This document shows positions 12,092-21,770 of a stretch of 64,000 nt of DNA, piece by piece. The notes below the pieces were generated by a model, which saw nothing but the letters and a program-made list of their open reading frames with translations, did not search any database and had not been told where the DNA came from. The translations under genes and the position numbers were made by a program. The stretch is from Atherix ibis (Eukaryota; Arthropoda; Insecta; Diptera; Athericidae), in NCBI GenBank assembly GCA_958298945.1, contig OY282609.1, forward strand, positions 32,461,212-32,525,211. The letters are read 5' to 3'. How positions within the stretch are numbered: position 1 is the stretch's first letter; every line of letters begins with the position of its first letter.

Positions 12092-13240
12092 TTAAGCCTT
12101 TAAAACACGCAATAATGAATGAATGGATTACTTACTACAAAAACATCGCCGAAACTAAAGGGAAGCAGAGCCTACTAGCAAACTGACCGGGACAGAGATG
12201 CGACGATAGCAACGATCAACCAAATTAAGCTGGCATCGGCGTGGATAGTACTTGGAAGGGTGGATACATAAATCAACAGGAAATTTGGTCATAAGAAAAA
12301 TTGCATACCAACAGGCGCCTTGGTTAATTCTTGAACATGGAAAATATTTGACAGCTGCACAAAAAAACAATCAACTTTTTTTTTACTTTTACTTTTAATA
12401 AAATATTTATTTAGCTCTGAGAAGTATATTTATTATTCTTTAGGATTATTTTTATAATAATCTTAAAGAATAATAAATATACTTCTCAGAGCGGAGAGGA
12501 AGAGACAAAATAAATATTTAAAAAAAAAACTCACAAAAAAACAATGGTTCTTGTCAGAACTAAAAATAAAATTATATTCATTGAGGAAAGAAAATATTGA
12601 TAGTAGGCATTTAGGCGCCTATTGGTCAATCAGGGCTTTACTGGTAGTAGACCAATAGGCGTAACTTAATGCAATTTTTGACCAAAAACTTGTGAAATGT
12701 TTGAATTTTTGGAAATTTCCATGGAATTGCAACATTTGAATGGTCATGAAAATTACTTCTGAAAACTGGGCTCCTCTGTTGTTTTGCCTCGATTGCTAAA
12801 TTGTACGAAAAATTGTTTTTTGTTTTTTTTCCTTTTTTCTGATGTCTTTATTTGTTTTTTTTTGTTGGTATTGATAGGATATTTTTTTCCCTTCGATTTT
12901 TGTTTTTTCTTTAGGGAGGTAGAAGGGGTGGTCTCTTTTTTTGAATTTTATTAATTCTTTTTTGAGGGGGAGATTGTTAGTTGGAAAAATATTTCTTTAC
13001 TCAATGTTAATAATTTTATTTTTTGTTTACTCAATGATAATAATTCTATTTTGGCATTAATAAATGCCAGTTGAGAGACAAAAATTTACTCAATGTTAAT
13101 AATTTTATTTTGACATTATTAAATACGGCCAGTTGAGAGACAAACAATTTTCCATCGAACGTCAATTAAAAGTAGCTAAGGAATCAAAAACACTCAAATC
13201 AAATAGCTCAATAAGGAAAGAAACAAAGAAAGGTCGGCGT
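12092..13240. other. Non-coding; T-rich stretches and short duplications
   Basis: No gene recognised. It includes a fold-back at 12,414-12,492 (listed separately), a short inverted pair around ccaataggcg (near 12,614-12,660), and repeated tttactcaatg-ttaataatttta strings at about 12,997, 13,028 and 13,084. The last are probably remnants of a small tandem repeat. Confidence 0.45.
12414..12492. repeat. 35-bp inverted repeat with 9-base loop
   Basis: 12,414-12,448 pairs with 12,458-12,492 with one mismatch (core ctctgagaagtatatttatt). Such a long, nearly perfect arm pair suggests a recent fold-back or the ends of a small palindromic element. Confidence 0.85.
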
Positions 13241-13550
13241 ACTCGCCGGCTCGGTAGATCAGTCGTTTAGCATAGCGTGCTGTACTACCATCCAAAGGGT
13301 CGTGGGTCCGAATCCCACTGCAGCAGCATGCTCCTATGCTAATTACCTTACCGCTTTACTTTCTCTGTGACTTTCATTCGCTTATCCCTTATCCTACACC
13401 CTTTCGGACCGCCCGAGGAGATGGATTCAACAGCATCTTTTATGCAGGTTTCGTTCATGCTTCGAGACTCCCTTCACATTCTACTGTTTATTTAAACGTA
13501 TTTAATGTGAATTCTCAGCTTATTATTTATTTTGGGCTATAAAATCAGGT
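13241..13550 (+). mobile_element. tRNA-derived SINE
   Basis: Head has an A-box-like tagatcagtcg (13,255-13,265) and a B box gggtccgaatccc (13,304-13,316), about 45 bp apart as in tRNAs. The body that follows is unrelated to tRNA (ctcctatgctaattacc and on), and a T/A-rich 3' part reaches about 13,550. The end point is approximate and no target duplication was confirmed. Confidence 0.65.
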
Positions 13551-15040
13551 ATTTTATTGAAAGAGAAATTAAGAAAGAAAAAGTGGTCATTTTGCGGAGA
13601 AAGGAAAAAGTCTGTGATTATTTGTTGACCTTGAAAAATAGGTAATTAAGAATTCAAATAGTCGTGCTTCATTTTTACGAAATCACCCTGTAAAAAGGCA
13701 ATAAAATAAAAATCAGCAAAGACCTCATAAGTACTACTGCGAAAAGGACTACAGTAAAAATGATAAGATAAGTTAGAATGACACAGTCCTAAAACAGGAC
13801 CTACAGATTTCGATAATGCAGGGCCAGCCAACCTAAATTTTCAGGTTTGAACCTAAATTGTCAGCGATATATTTTGTGACCGTAAAAATCGACCTTTCAC
13901 ATTTTCGACATTTTATTTTAAATTTTTTAATATAAGAAATTTTACAATGCATTTAGCATTTTTTCCATATGAGATCTCTTAGATGATGACTGAACAAAAT
14001 GAAGGTTTTTGGCAGGTTATTAATAACCAGGACATGGTCAACTACAAAACGTGTTTCCTATTGTGGAGAATAGTATTGTAGTTTGGTTGGTTTTTGTAAA
14101 TTTAAACCCTGATTTGTGTTGAATATGCATTTTTATAGCATATTTTTTTAAGGATATTTTCCTTCCAAAATAAAAAATCCCTTGGAAAAAGAGGTATTTT
14201 CCTCTTCAAAAATGTTGATTAATTTTTTATTGATTGAAATTTGAATTTTAACAAAAATTTCATAAAATAATTGATGGAATATTGATTTTTTGAGGGGTGG
14301 CGGTGGGTGCTGTTGTTTGTTTTTCGTATAGGGGGTATTTAACCCCTTAAGAGCTTGTGCAATTGAAAATAGAAAATGTCTGAACTTCTATTAATAAAAA
14401 GTGGACTTTTTTTGATGAATTTCACTTCGGCATTCTTAAGGTCTAAAATTTTCTTAATTTTAGAATCGAATAAATAAATCCCCCTGTGCAAATTGTTTGC
14501 TTAGTTTTTGTTTAATTTTTTATAAAACCTTTAGCCTTTCGAGAGTATTTTCCTCTTAACAACTAAGTAAAAATACTCAAAAATCTTTTTTTAAAGCAAA
14601 ACTCGACCACCTTTCCAGAGTATTTTCCCCCTAAAATTATTTTTTATCGAATTTCTCATCAATTTCTTCCAATAAAATTTTGAAATTGTGATTGTAATGA
14701 CGTCTTAGAAACTGGCGCTCCATTGCCCAAATTTAGTAGAATTTTTAATGAAAAAACAGATTACGTTCTAGGGTATTTTCCTAACAATTTTTCTTTTGTT
14801 GAATGTCACTCAAATTTGTCTACAGAAAATTCCGAGAGTACTTTTCTATAAAAACATGTGTTCTTCTTTCTGAATCTGTTAGAATTTTTAGCTAAAAAAC
14901 TATTTACGATCCCGAGTATTTTCCTCTCAAAACTTGGCAAAGTATTCACGGTATTTTCCTCTCAAAACATTTTCGAAGGTATTTTCCCATACCCCCCCCC
15001 CCTTCCCCCTTCAGAAATGATTGCAATGCTCACATCCGTA
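13551..15040. repeat. Non-coding repeat region with recurring tattttcctctc motif
   Basis: The string gagtattttcctctcaaaa or close variants occurs at about 14,191, 14,541, 14,617, 14,771, 14,834, 14,913, 14,950 and 14,977, and again at 17,764. A segment near 14,010-14,090 (aggttattaataaccaggac to tattgtggagaatag) is repeated at about 15,050-15,113. The segment at 14,191-14,282 is nearly repeated at 17,764-17,850. No protein is encoded. Confidence 0.55.
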
Positions 15041-15109
15041 GTGTTAAATTTTGGTAGGTTATTAATGACCACGACATGGTCAACTAAAAAACGTGTTTTC
15101 TATTGTGGA

Positions 15110-15510
15110 GAATAGCAGTTTGGATGGTACAATTTATATTCTTCAGGATTTTAAGTGGTCACTATGTGTCCTCAATGGTGATGTGAATGCTGCTGCTAAT
15201 ATGCTTACCAACATTATACTACTACTCGGTATGGGACACTTCATTTCTCATAGAATGAAGAGTGTCAGGCCGAAAGGAAAAACGTGGTTTGGCTCGAACT
15301 GCAAAAAGGCAATAGGGGAAAAAGAGTTAGGCTTCGGGACTTATAGGGCCAACCTTTCTGAGGGAAACTGGAAGAAGTTTAAACGAGTTAGAAATGATTG
15401 CAATGCTCAAATCCGTAGCGTTAAATTTTTTCACGACCAAAAAGTGCTCCAGGGGTAGTGAACAGTTTTGGTTATCTACCCAAATACCTCGCAAAAAAAC
15501 CGAGGCATTT
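15110..15510 (+). pseudogene. LINE polyprotein fragment (linker between endonuclease and RT)
   Basis: Reads GDVNAAANMLTNIILL, KTWFGSNCKKAIGEKELGF, then WKKFKRVRNDCNAQIRSVKF. The pattern WF-x3-C-x2-A-x3-KE followed by a lysine/arginine-rich helix is typical of non-LTR retrotransposon proteins just before the reverse transcriptase. A frameshift near 15,450 leads into a second frame (GSEQFWLSTQIPRKKT) that continues the same protein. The catalytic RT motifs are absent. Confidence 0.65.
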
Positions 15511-15534
15511 TATTTGTGTTCTAGGTGCAAAGTG

Positions 15535-15636
15535 CCTCTAGATTCAATGGGTCGAAATTTTTTTCGATCCCCTGATCAAAATGAGTGAATCTGATCCAGA
15601 GTCCTGGCGGGAATGTCCTTTTAGAACGTAAAGTCG
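15535..15636 (+). repeat. Short repeat shared with 58.2-58.4 kb
   Basis: aatgggtcgaattttttt-type sequence, then tcaaaatgagtg, then cagagtcctg-cgg-gatgtcctttt, occurs here and at about 58,268-58,380 in the same order. No function inferred. Confidence 0.5.
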
Positions 15637-16158
15637 TTGCCGGCATTAAGCCTGAGCGATTTAGTAATTTTCAAAAAGAATGGAAAAGAATGGCATTACG
15701 GAACAATTGTTGGAATAGTTAACGACCGCTCGTATATTATTAAGGATTCATTCGACAATCATTTTAGACGTAATCGTAGGTTCATTGCCAAAACGAAGAA
15801 TAAGGATTTTAGCGCTAGTGATCTAGTTTTTGAAGAAAATGTTAAGACAGGGTACTTGCACAATTTGCCAGAAATTCAAATCGCAAAGCCAGTTGATCTC
15901 GGTGAGTCAAATGTTGGCGATAATCAGAATGGCAAAACTCCTATGAATATTGTAATTGCGGATAAACCAGAGCTTCCAGTAGAGGTGGAAATTGACGATT
16001 ATCATAATTCGTCTTCGGAATTTGAAACTGCTCGAATTGATGATTCAGATGCAAATATGGGCAGTGATGCAGAAGTCGTTCCAGAACCAGTGGTTCAGGA
16101 CAGTTATAGAACGCGCAGTGGTCGTACTGTAAGACCACCGCAAAGATATGGCTGGTGA
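15637..16158 (+). pseudogene. Gypsy-type retrotransposon pol, integrase C-terminal tail
   Basis: A 173-residue frame opens with LSDLVIFKKNGKEWHYGTIV, then NDRSYIIKDSFDNHFRRNRR, and ends YRTRSGRTVRPPQRYGW before a stop. This is the pattern of the C-terminal end of Ty3/gypsy integrases and their acidic tail. All upstream pol domains (protease, RT, RNase H, integrase core) are missing. It is followed after about 75 bp by an LTR-like segment, consistent with a 3' fragment of one element. I call it a remnant although this piece itself has no stop codons. Confidence 0.75.
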
Positions 16159-16232
16159 AAATTGTAAAAGTTATTAGGAGTAGCCTAGTCCAAATTATTA
16201 TTGTTACTAATTTAGACTTAAAGAAAAAAGCG

Positions 16233-16402
16233 TGTAATGTGACATTAGAAGCAATGTCATCAAAAAAATGAGATGGCCATGAGAAGGGCAACATTGCTGC
16301 ATGTGATAGCTGACGTTCATTATTAAAAAAAATTATATTAATAAAGCTAATAATTTTATACTTAAATAATATGTTATTTTATTACTTCGCTTGCATATTA
16401 CA
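16233..16402 (+). repeat. Putative 3' LTR of the gypsy remnant
   Basis: Starts tgtaatgtgacattagaag directly after a purine-rich stretch (taaagaaaaaagcg), as expected for a polypurine tract, and ends attaca, giving TG...CA ends and about 170 bp. It contains an aataaag polyadenylation-like signal near 16,340. The partner LTR is not in the window, so the boundaries are inferred from end sequence only. Confidence 0.55.
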
Positions 16403-18525
16403 ACTTCAACTAACCAAAACTAGGTTAAGTAGTCCTAACTCGATTTTATAATTATTTTTTCCTAATAGCTTCTATAAGGGACTATTTACTTATATTAACA
16501 GATACAAAATCAAGGATGTCTCCAAGAATACTAGACACTTTTTAAAAAGTTAATTTTTTAAATTTTGAAAAAAAAACCGACTTGTTTAAATTAGTTTTTC
16601 GGATACTTACCGTTAGATATTCTAATCAAGTTTAGTATCGACTGAAAGATCAGAAAGTTATACTATCGAAAGATTAAGAAACAATTTCCAATATCATACT
16701 ATTATTAACATTTTTTTAAAGTCAAACTAAAACAATTTTTTTCAAAAATTAGTTATTTTCAGACGCTCATTTCTCGAAAACTAAAGGTCCAAAAAATCCG
16801 TAGAAAATTTTGTAATGGAGGAAAAAATTATACTATTTACAAAGGTCCTTGAGGATGTTAATCAAGTTTGAACTGAATCCTTTCACAAAAAAGTTTTTTT
16901 TTGTGAAAATGCCAACATTTTCGAAATTCGAAAAAACTTTTTTATATTTATGATCCCTACAACATTGGGTATCTCGCACTAAGCCAAAATATGGGTCAAC
17001 AAAAAAGGTTTCTGAATTTGACCCTAACCAAAATTTTTTTTAAATTCATGATCCGACCTTTTTTATAAGAGGACCTTAAGCGAAGGGATTTGAGGCACTA
17101 ACTATGAAAATTGATGGAATACTTTTTGAGATATGCAATAGGCGTTTTCCATTGGACCAATTTTGCTATCGCGGTAGAGTTTCAGCTGTCATCATCTACT
17201 CTACCTCGAACAAACGACCACATTAAACTGGGAGTTACGCATCCACTGAACTGTAAGGGGATTTTAGTTTCCTACCTGGCAATAGATGGCTTAGCGGGTT
17301 CGTTGGTTATGCTGAAGAGTCATATATTTGTCAGTATTTTGTATGTGTGAATAAACTCAGTTTTTATTGTTTATGTGTGAGTAAACTCAGTATTGTTGCT
17401 GACTCTTTTGAGGTTATGTATCTACTAATGTTATAAATTTGGCGTTCCTTTGCTCATCTACTCACAGCTACCGTGGTAGGTCCAAAGGAAAATGCCTAAT
17501 GTCAAAGTTTGCTTTTTCCAAAATTTTCCAAGTGATTTTCTCGGTCATCCTACACCGGAAGTAGCTGGGTTTTCATTTCTGGGTAGTGTACTAAATTTAG
17601 TTTTTAATTTGCTATGGAAACCAAATAACTTGAAAAAATAACAATTTATCTTAGTTAAAAATCGGATGTTTTTGAGGCTTCATCGCCACTTTTATGAACT
17701 CTTTTTTAATTGTAGTCCAACAACTCGTAACTGAATTTTTTAATTAAATATTTTTATGGCTTAGGAGTATTTTCCTCTTCAAAAATGTTGATTAATTTTT
17801 TATTGATTGAAATTTGAATTTTAACAAAAATTTCATAAACTAATTGATGGCTTCATCGCCACTTTTATGAACTCTTTTTTAATTGTAGTCCAACAACTCG
17901 TTACGGTAGAAAAATTCTATATTGAGTGTCACCTAATAGCTAAGGACCTTCACTATTTAATGGTCTTAAAATAGTTAATTACTAACATTTTTCTACTGTT
18001 AAATCTTGTAAATTTTATTTGAAAATTGATCATTTTCAGATGCTATCTTCTCAAAAAGTAACGATTAGAACATTTTTAAATAATCACCATTCGTGAGTCC
18101 AGTTCCTCCTTTTTATGAGGAGATAATAAAATGGCCCAACTTCAAAGTCCTTAACGATGATTATTAAATTTGTTAACCAGACCCTATAAGAAAAATGTTT
18201 TTTTTCGATTGATAACGTAGGGAAAATTCGATTATTTTAATCGTTATCTAATCAGCTTCAACCAAGAAGAGATGGAATCCGGAACCTCAAGAAGATTTGT
18301 GGTGCACATCTTGTCGTGATCATATGCCCGCCGTGTTATTCGTTACTATTAGGCTTATATGTATCCATCGGACAAAACACAAAGAAAGTGTTACGGAGCT
18401 TCCACAACATAGAAATTCCTCTCCCAAGTCCCCTTTCCCTTTTATTCTCAGATAATTAATCTGCTCAATAAAAAGTATTATCGACAAGTTTCCTGGTCAA
18501 GTCGTCAAATAATCCGAAGGCCGTG
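16403..18525. other. Non-coding repeat region, including MITE copy 3 and a 53-bp direct repeat
   Basis: A reverse copy of the 3.2-kb MITE-like repeat lies at about 17,140-17,400. A 53-bp string beginning ggcttcatcgccactttt is perfectly repeated at 17,676-17,728 and 17,849-17,901. Strings such as ctcgaaaactaaaggtcc (16,776) and tccaagtgattttctcggt (17,526) have relatives near 58,637 and 58,950, so this block and 58-59 kb share a repeat family. No gene seen. Confidence 0.5.
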
Positions 18526-18527
18526 TA

Positions 18528-19250
18528 CGAGGTCTGTTCGAAAAAGTATCGCGAATTTTGAATTTCTGCGGGTTCCGTATATTCGATTTTCGATTTTTTG
18601 TGGCGTTATGTTGGTACTTATGCCGACAAGTTCGGTCATTTTGAATATTCAGTTAATTTTTTACAGCTGCTTTGGCTCGTCTTCGATTTTTGCACAAATT
18701 TCGACCAAAAACAACATCGCATTAGCATTGAACTCTGTCCGCGACGACCCAAATTTGCTCCAGAGGATCATAACTGATGACGAATCATGGGTTTATGGTT
18801 ATGACGTGGAAACTAAAGCTCAATCATCCCAATGGAGGCTGCCGCTCGAACCAAGGCCGAAAAAAGCGCCGGATTTGTGGAAGAACAAAAATTGGCTTTT
18901 GCACCATGATAACGCCTCTCTGCTCACGCATCGTTACTTGTGCGGGAATTTTTGGCCAAAAATAATACACTAATAATGCCGCAGCCACCGTATTCCCCAG
19001 ATCTGGCCCCCTGTGATTTTTTCTTGTTCCCGAAACAGATTTTTTGAAATGGGCAAGAATCGAAGACGAGCCAAAACACGTGCAAGCAAAGCAGCTGTCA
19101 AAAATGACCATAACTGACCATTCAAAATGGCCGAACTTGTCGGCATAAGTGAGAGATATGAGTACCAATATAACGCCACAAAAAATCGAAAATCGAATAT
19201 ACGTAACCCGTGGAAATTCAAAATTCGCAATAATTTTTGAACAGACCTCG
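18528..19250 (+). mobile_element. Mariner (DD34D), long-inverted-end family, copy C
   Basis: Ends cgaggtctgttcgaaaa and its complement, with TA at 18,526-18,527 and 19,251-19,252. The shortest copy (723 bp). The 5' part jumps into NSVRDDPNLLQRIITDDESW, then VYGYDVETKAQSSQWRLP, skips to RRICGRTKIGF / APDLWKNKNWLLHHDNA, and ends at PPYSPDLAPCDFFLFPKQI. A second internal deletion removes the segment around HHEFLPQ. The 3' end is again an inverted copy of the 5' end. It sits at the edge of a PIF/Harbinger fragment. Confidence 0.88.
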
Positions 19251-19252
19251 TA

Positions 19253-19532
19253 TATTATGTAAAACACGAGCAGCAACAATGCGGTTGCTGACAAAGCCTA
19301 AATTTGCATCGTGCATTGCACCAGGTTCACCACAGTGCACATCTATAAACTTTTTCTCGGCGTTTAAAATTCCCTGTAAAAGCAGACTATAATTTTTTTT
19401 CCTATTGCAGTATGCTTGTTTGTCACGTTTAGGAGGATTGATTTCAATATGAGAACCATCAACAACACCGGGTACACCTTTCATAGCTGCAAATTGCATC
19501 TGGTTTTTTGCATTTCGGATGCTTTTGGCCAT
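19253..19532 (-). pseudogene. PIF/Harbinger (HARBI1-like) transposase fragment
   Basis: The reverse frame reads KGVPGVVDGSHIEINPP, then YCNRKKNYSLLLQGI, then KKFIDVHCGEPGAMHDANLG. The order DG-H-I-x-I, Y-x-NRK-x3-S-x4-G, F-x-D-V-x-C-G-x-PG-x2-HD is diagnostic of the DDE domain of PIF/Harbinger nucleases. Only about 90 residues remain and the frame runs into mariner copy C, which seems to have cut the element. The N-terminal part is absent. Confidence 0.8.
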
Positions 19533-19869
19533 TTTATGTAATTGGCACTCACTTTAACAAACCATTTTACGAGGCGATATAAAATTCGATGGACTAAAAA
19601 CTTGTAACAAGCAGATTTTTTTGACAAAAGACACTAGAATGACAGGACAGGAGAACATGTGAGAGTAAAAAACACCCATCGGTGTTTCTCTATCTGACGA
19701 GTTTTGAACATTTTCGTGGCCAATTTCTTTTTAAACGCCGACAAGTGTAAATAGGGAAGATAACAATCCGAAAGCTTTTTAATGATAGAAAAATCGGGAA
19801 TGAAACTTTTTATAACGAGAAACGCACAAATCATGAACGAAGGGAACTTTTAGGTTACGATGATTAACT
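19533..19869. other. Unassigned stretch between Harbinger and LINE fragments
   Basis: A short reverse-strand open frame is present but has no recognisable motif. It may be an eroded part of the Harbinger element. Confidence 0.4.
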
Positions 19870-20244
19870 AAATTTGTTACGAACGTAGAACGGGGCGGAT
19901 TTTGGTTTCAACGGATTGGATTCTATATGAACTGGAAGTCTTGGGGTAGAGTTCCATAGTTCAATATTGCACCTTCAGATCAGTTTTAAAATCGTGTTCT
20001 TTAATGTCAGTTTGGATGGGTTGTTCAGTAATCTAAGAAGTAGTAGGTAACGTCTGTTAAGATCAAGTCCTTTTGACGTCGTATGAGCGTTCCAAATAAG
20101 TCGTTTGTCTAGGTTAAGTTCCAAGTAGCGTACTTTGTCTTTTGGCGGATAATTAGGTATAATAATTACATCACTTACTATAGGGTTTTCTAATAAGAGT
20201 AATATGATTTCTAAGTGACGTTTCGGCCATTTGTAATATGTCAT
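19870..20244 (-). pseudogene. Jockey-type LINE reverse transcriptase C-terminal fragment
   Basis: The reverse frame reads KDKVRYLELNLDKRLIWNAH, then NRRYLLLLRLLNNPSKLTLK, then NIELWNSTPR after a frameshift. V-R/K-YLG-x-x-LD-x-RL-x-W-x-x-H followed by a lysine-rich helix, and the ELWG-like block, mark the thumb and post-RT region of jockey-clade LINEs. It is cut at about 20,244 by the adjoining DD41D element. Confidence 0.7.
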
Positions 20245-20293
20245 GATCTGTCATCTATTTTTCATTGTATTCAGTAATGTTTACAATTTCATC

Positions 20294-21360
20294 ATGGAGA
20301 GATATACGAAAGAACAACGTTTACAAATTATTCAATTTTATTATCAAAATAATCGTTCGCCAATTGCAACTTTTCGTGCGCTTTTGCCATTTTATGGTCG
20401 TAATAATCGTCCAACTGCACTCGCTATTCGTCGAATTGTTAAAAATTTCGAGTGTACATTTTCTTTACATAATGTTCAAGTGCCAATAAGATAAAAATCG
20501 CTCGAAGTAATGAAAATATTGCTGCGGTTCAGGCAAGTGTTACTGAAGACCGCAATTTGTCGATTCCAAGACGTTCTAAAGAATTGGGACTGTCTCAAAA
20601 CACAACCTGGCGGATTTTGAGAAAGGATTTGGGCTTGCATCCGCATAAAATTGTTATTACTCAAGAACTGAAGCCATTGGACCACCGTAAACGTCGTGAA
20701 TTTGCTGATTTTGTCTTGGAACAACTTGAAAACGATAACGATTTTTTTAAAGAAAATCATCTTCTCCGATGAGGCTCACTTTCATCTGAGTGGTGCGGTA
20801 AATAAACGAAACTGTCGATTCTGGTGCGAAGAAAATCCACAAATTATTCATGAACACCCATTATATTCACTTAAATTGACAGTTTGGTGTGGTTTTTGGT
20901 CTGGTGGAATCATCGGTCCGTAATTCTTTCGAAATGGAGCTGGTAACACCGTTACTGTCAATGGAGAGCGTTATAGATCGATGGTAACCAACTTTTTATG
21001 GTCGAAATTGGAAGAAATTTATCTTGACAACATCTGGTTCCAACAAGACGGGGCTATGTGCCACACAGCACGTGCAACAACCGAATTATTGCGAGAAAAT
21101 TTTGTAGATTCGATTATTTCAAGAAATTGTGACATCGAATGGCCACCAAGAAGTTGTTATTTAACACCATTAGACTATTTCTTGTGGGGTTATTTGAATT
21201 CATTGGTCTTTAGCAATAAACCAGCCACTCTTCAAGCTTTAGAAGTCAATATTGAACATGCTTGATTTAGTGGAAAAAGTGCTCGAAAATTGGGTTCATC
21301 GGATTCGTTCCTGCAGAAGAAGTCGTGGAGGCCATTTGAATGACGTTTTATTCAGAACTT
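20294..21360 (+). pseudogene. DD41D (rosa-like) Tc1/mariner transposase, nearly full length
   Basis: Starts MERYTKEQRLQIIQFYYQNN with a helix-turn-helix N-terminus, then SIPRRSKELGLSQNTTWRIL (second HTH). The catalytic domain has SDEAHFHLSGAVNKRNCRF, LTVWCGFWSGGIIGP, IWFQQDGAMCHTARATTELL and PPRSCYLTPLDYFLWG. There are 41 residues between the second and third aspartates. At least three frameshifts (near 20,490, 20,750 and after GGIIGP) and a stop near 20,923 break it. It has the best-preserved N-terminus of the four copies here and is inserted in a LINE fragment. Confidence 0.88.
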
Positions 21361-21471
21361 AATTGTATCGATTGTACTTCACATTAAATAAAAAACATTT
21401 GAATTTCCTTAACAATTAGTGTGTGTGTTTTTTTTAAAAAAAAGATATCATATCACTCTTATTCGAAAATA

Positions 21472-21635
21472 TGTTAGTTTTGTAATTTAATAACTAGTGT
21501 TATATTACACTGAGCAATCTCAATCATTCGTGCTTTGCGTTTTGCTCTCGCCGTCGCGATAGCACGCGCTTTATTTGTCAATAAATTATTATTCTTGTGT
21601 TCGTCTTTAGTGATTTTTATTTTACTCATTCAACA
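21472..21635 (+). repeat. Copia 5' LTR
   Basis: Begins tgttagttttgtaatttaat and ends cattcaaca. It holds an aataaat signal near 21,585. Compared with the 3' LTR the differences are t/a at the atcat-cgtg position, t/a in gttcgtc-ttagtg, and c/t in tttta-tcattc. Confidence 0.95.
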
Positions 21636-21649
21636 GGTTATGGGCCCAG
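21636..21649 (+). promoter_or_regulatory. Primer binding site, half-tRNA initiator Met type
   Basis: ggttatgggcccag follows the LTR immediately. It is complementary to CTGGGCCCATAACC in the anticodon arm of insect initiator-methionine tRNA, the internal-fragment priming known for Drosophila copia, and not to a tRNA 3' CCA end. Confidence 0.85.
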
Positions 21650-21770
21650 GCACACGCGAAACATAACCGAATGAGTAAAAATCAAGCGAATCGGTAGTTT
21701 AAAAGTGTTAAAAACGAAGGCGTCGAAAGTGAGGGCAGTACCATACGCGCAACAGCGACTAGGACTCAAA

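Noticed and set aside
13241..13330. A tRNA gene
   Set aside because: A and B boxes are present but I could not form a proper acceptor stem, and the sequence continues into a non-tRNA body, so it is a SINE head.
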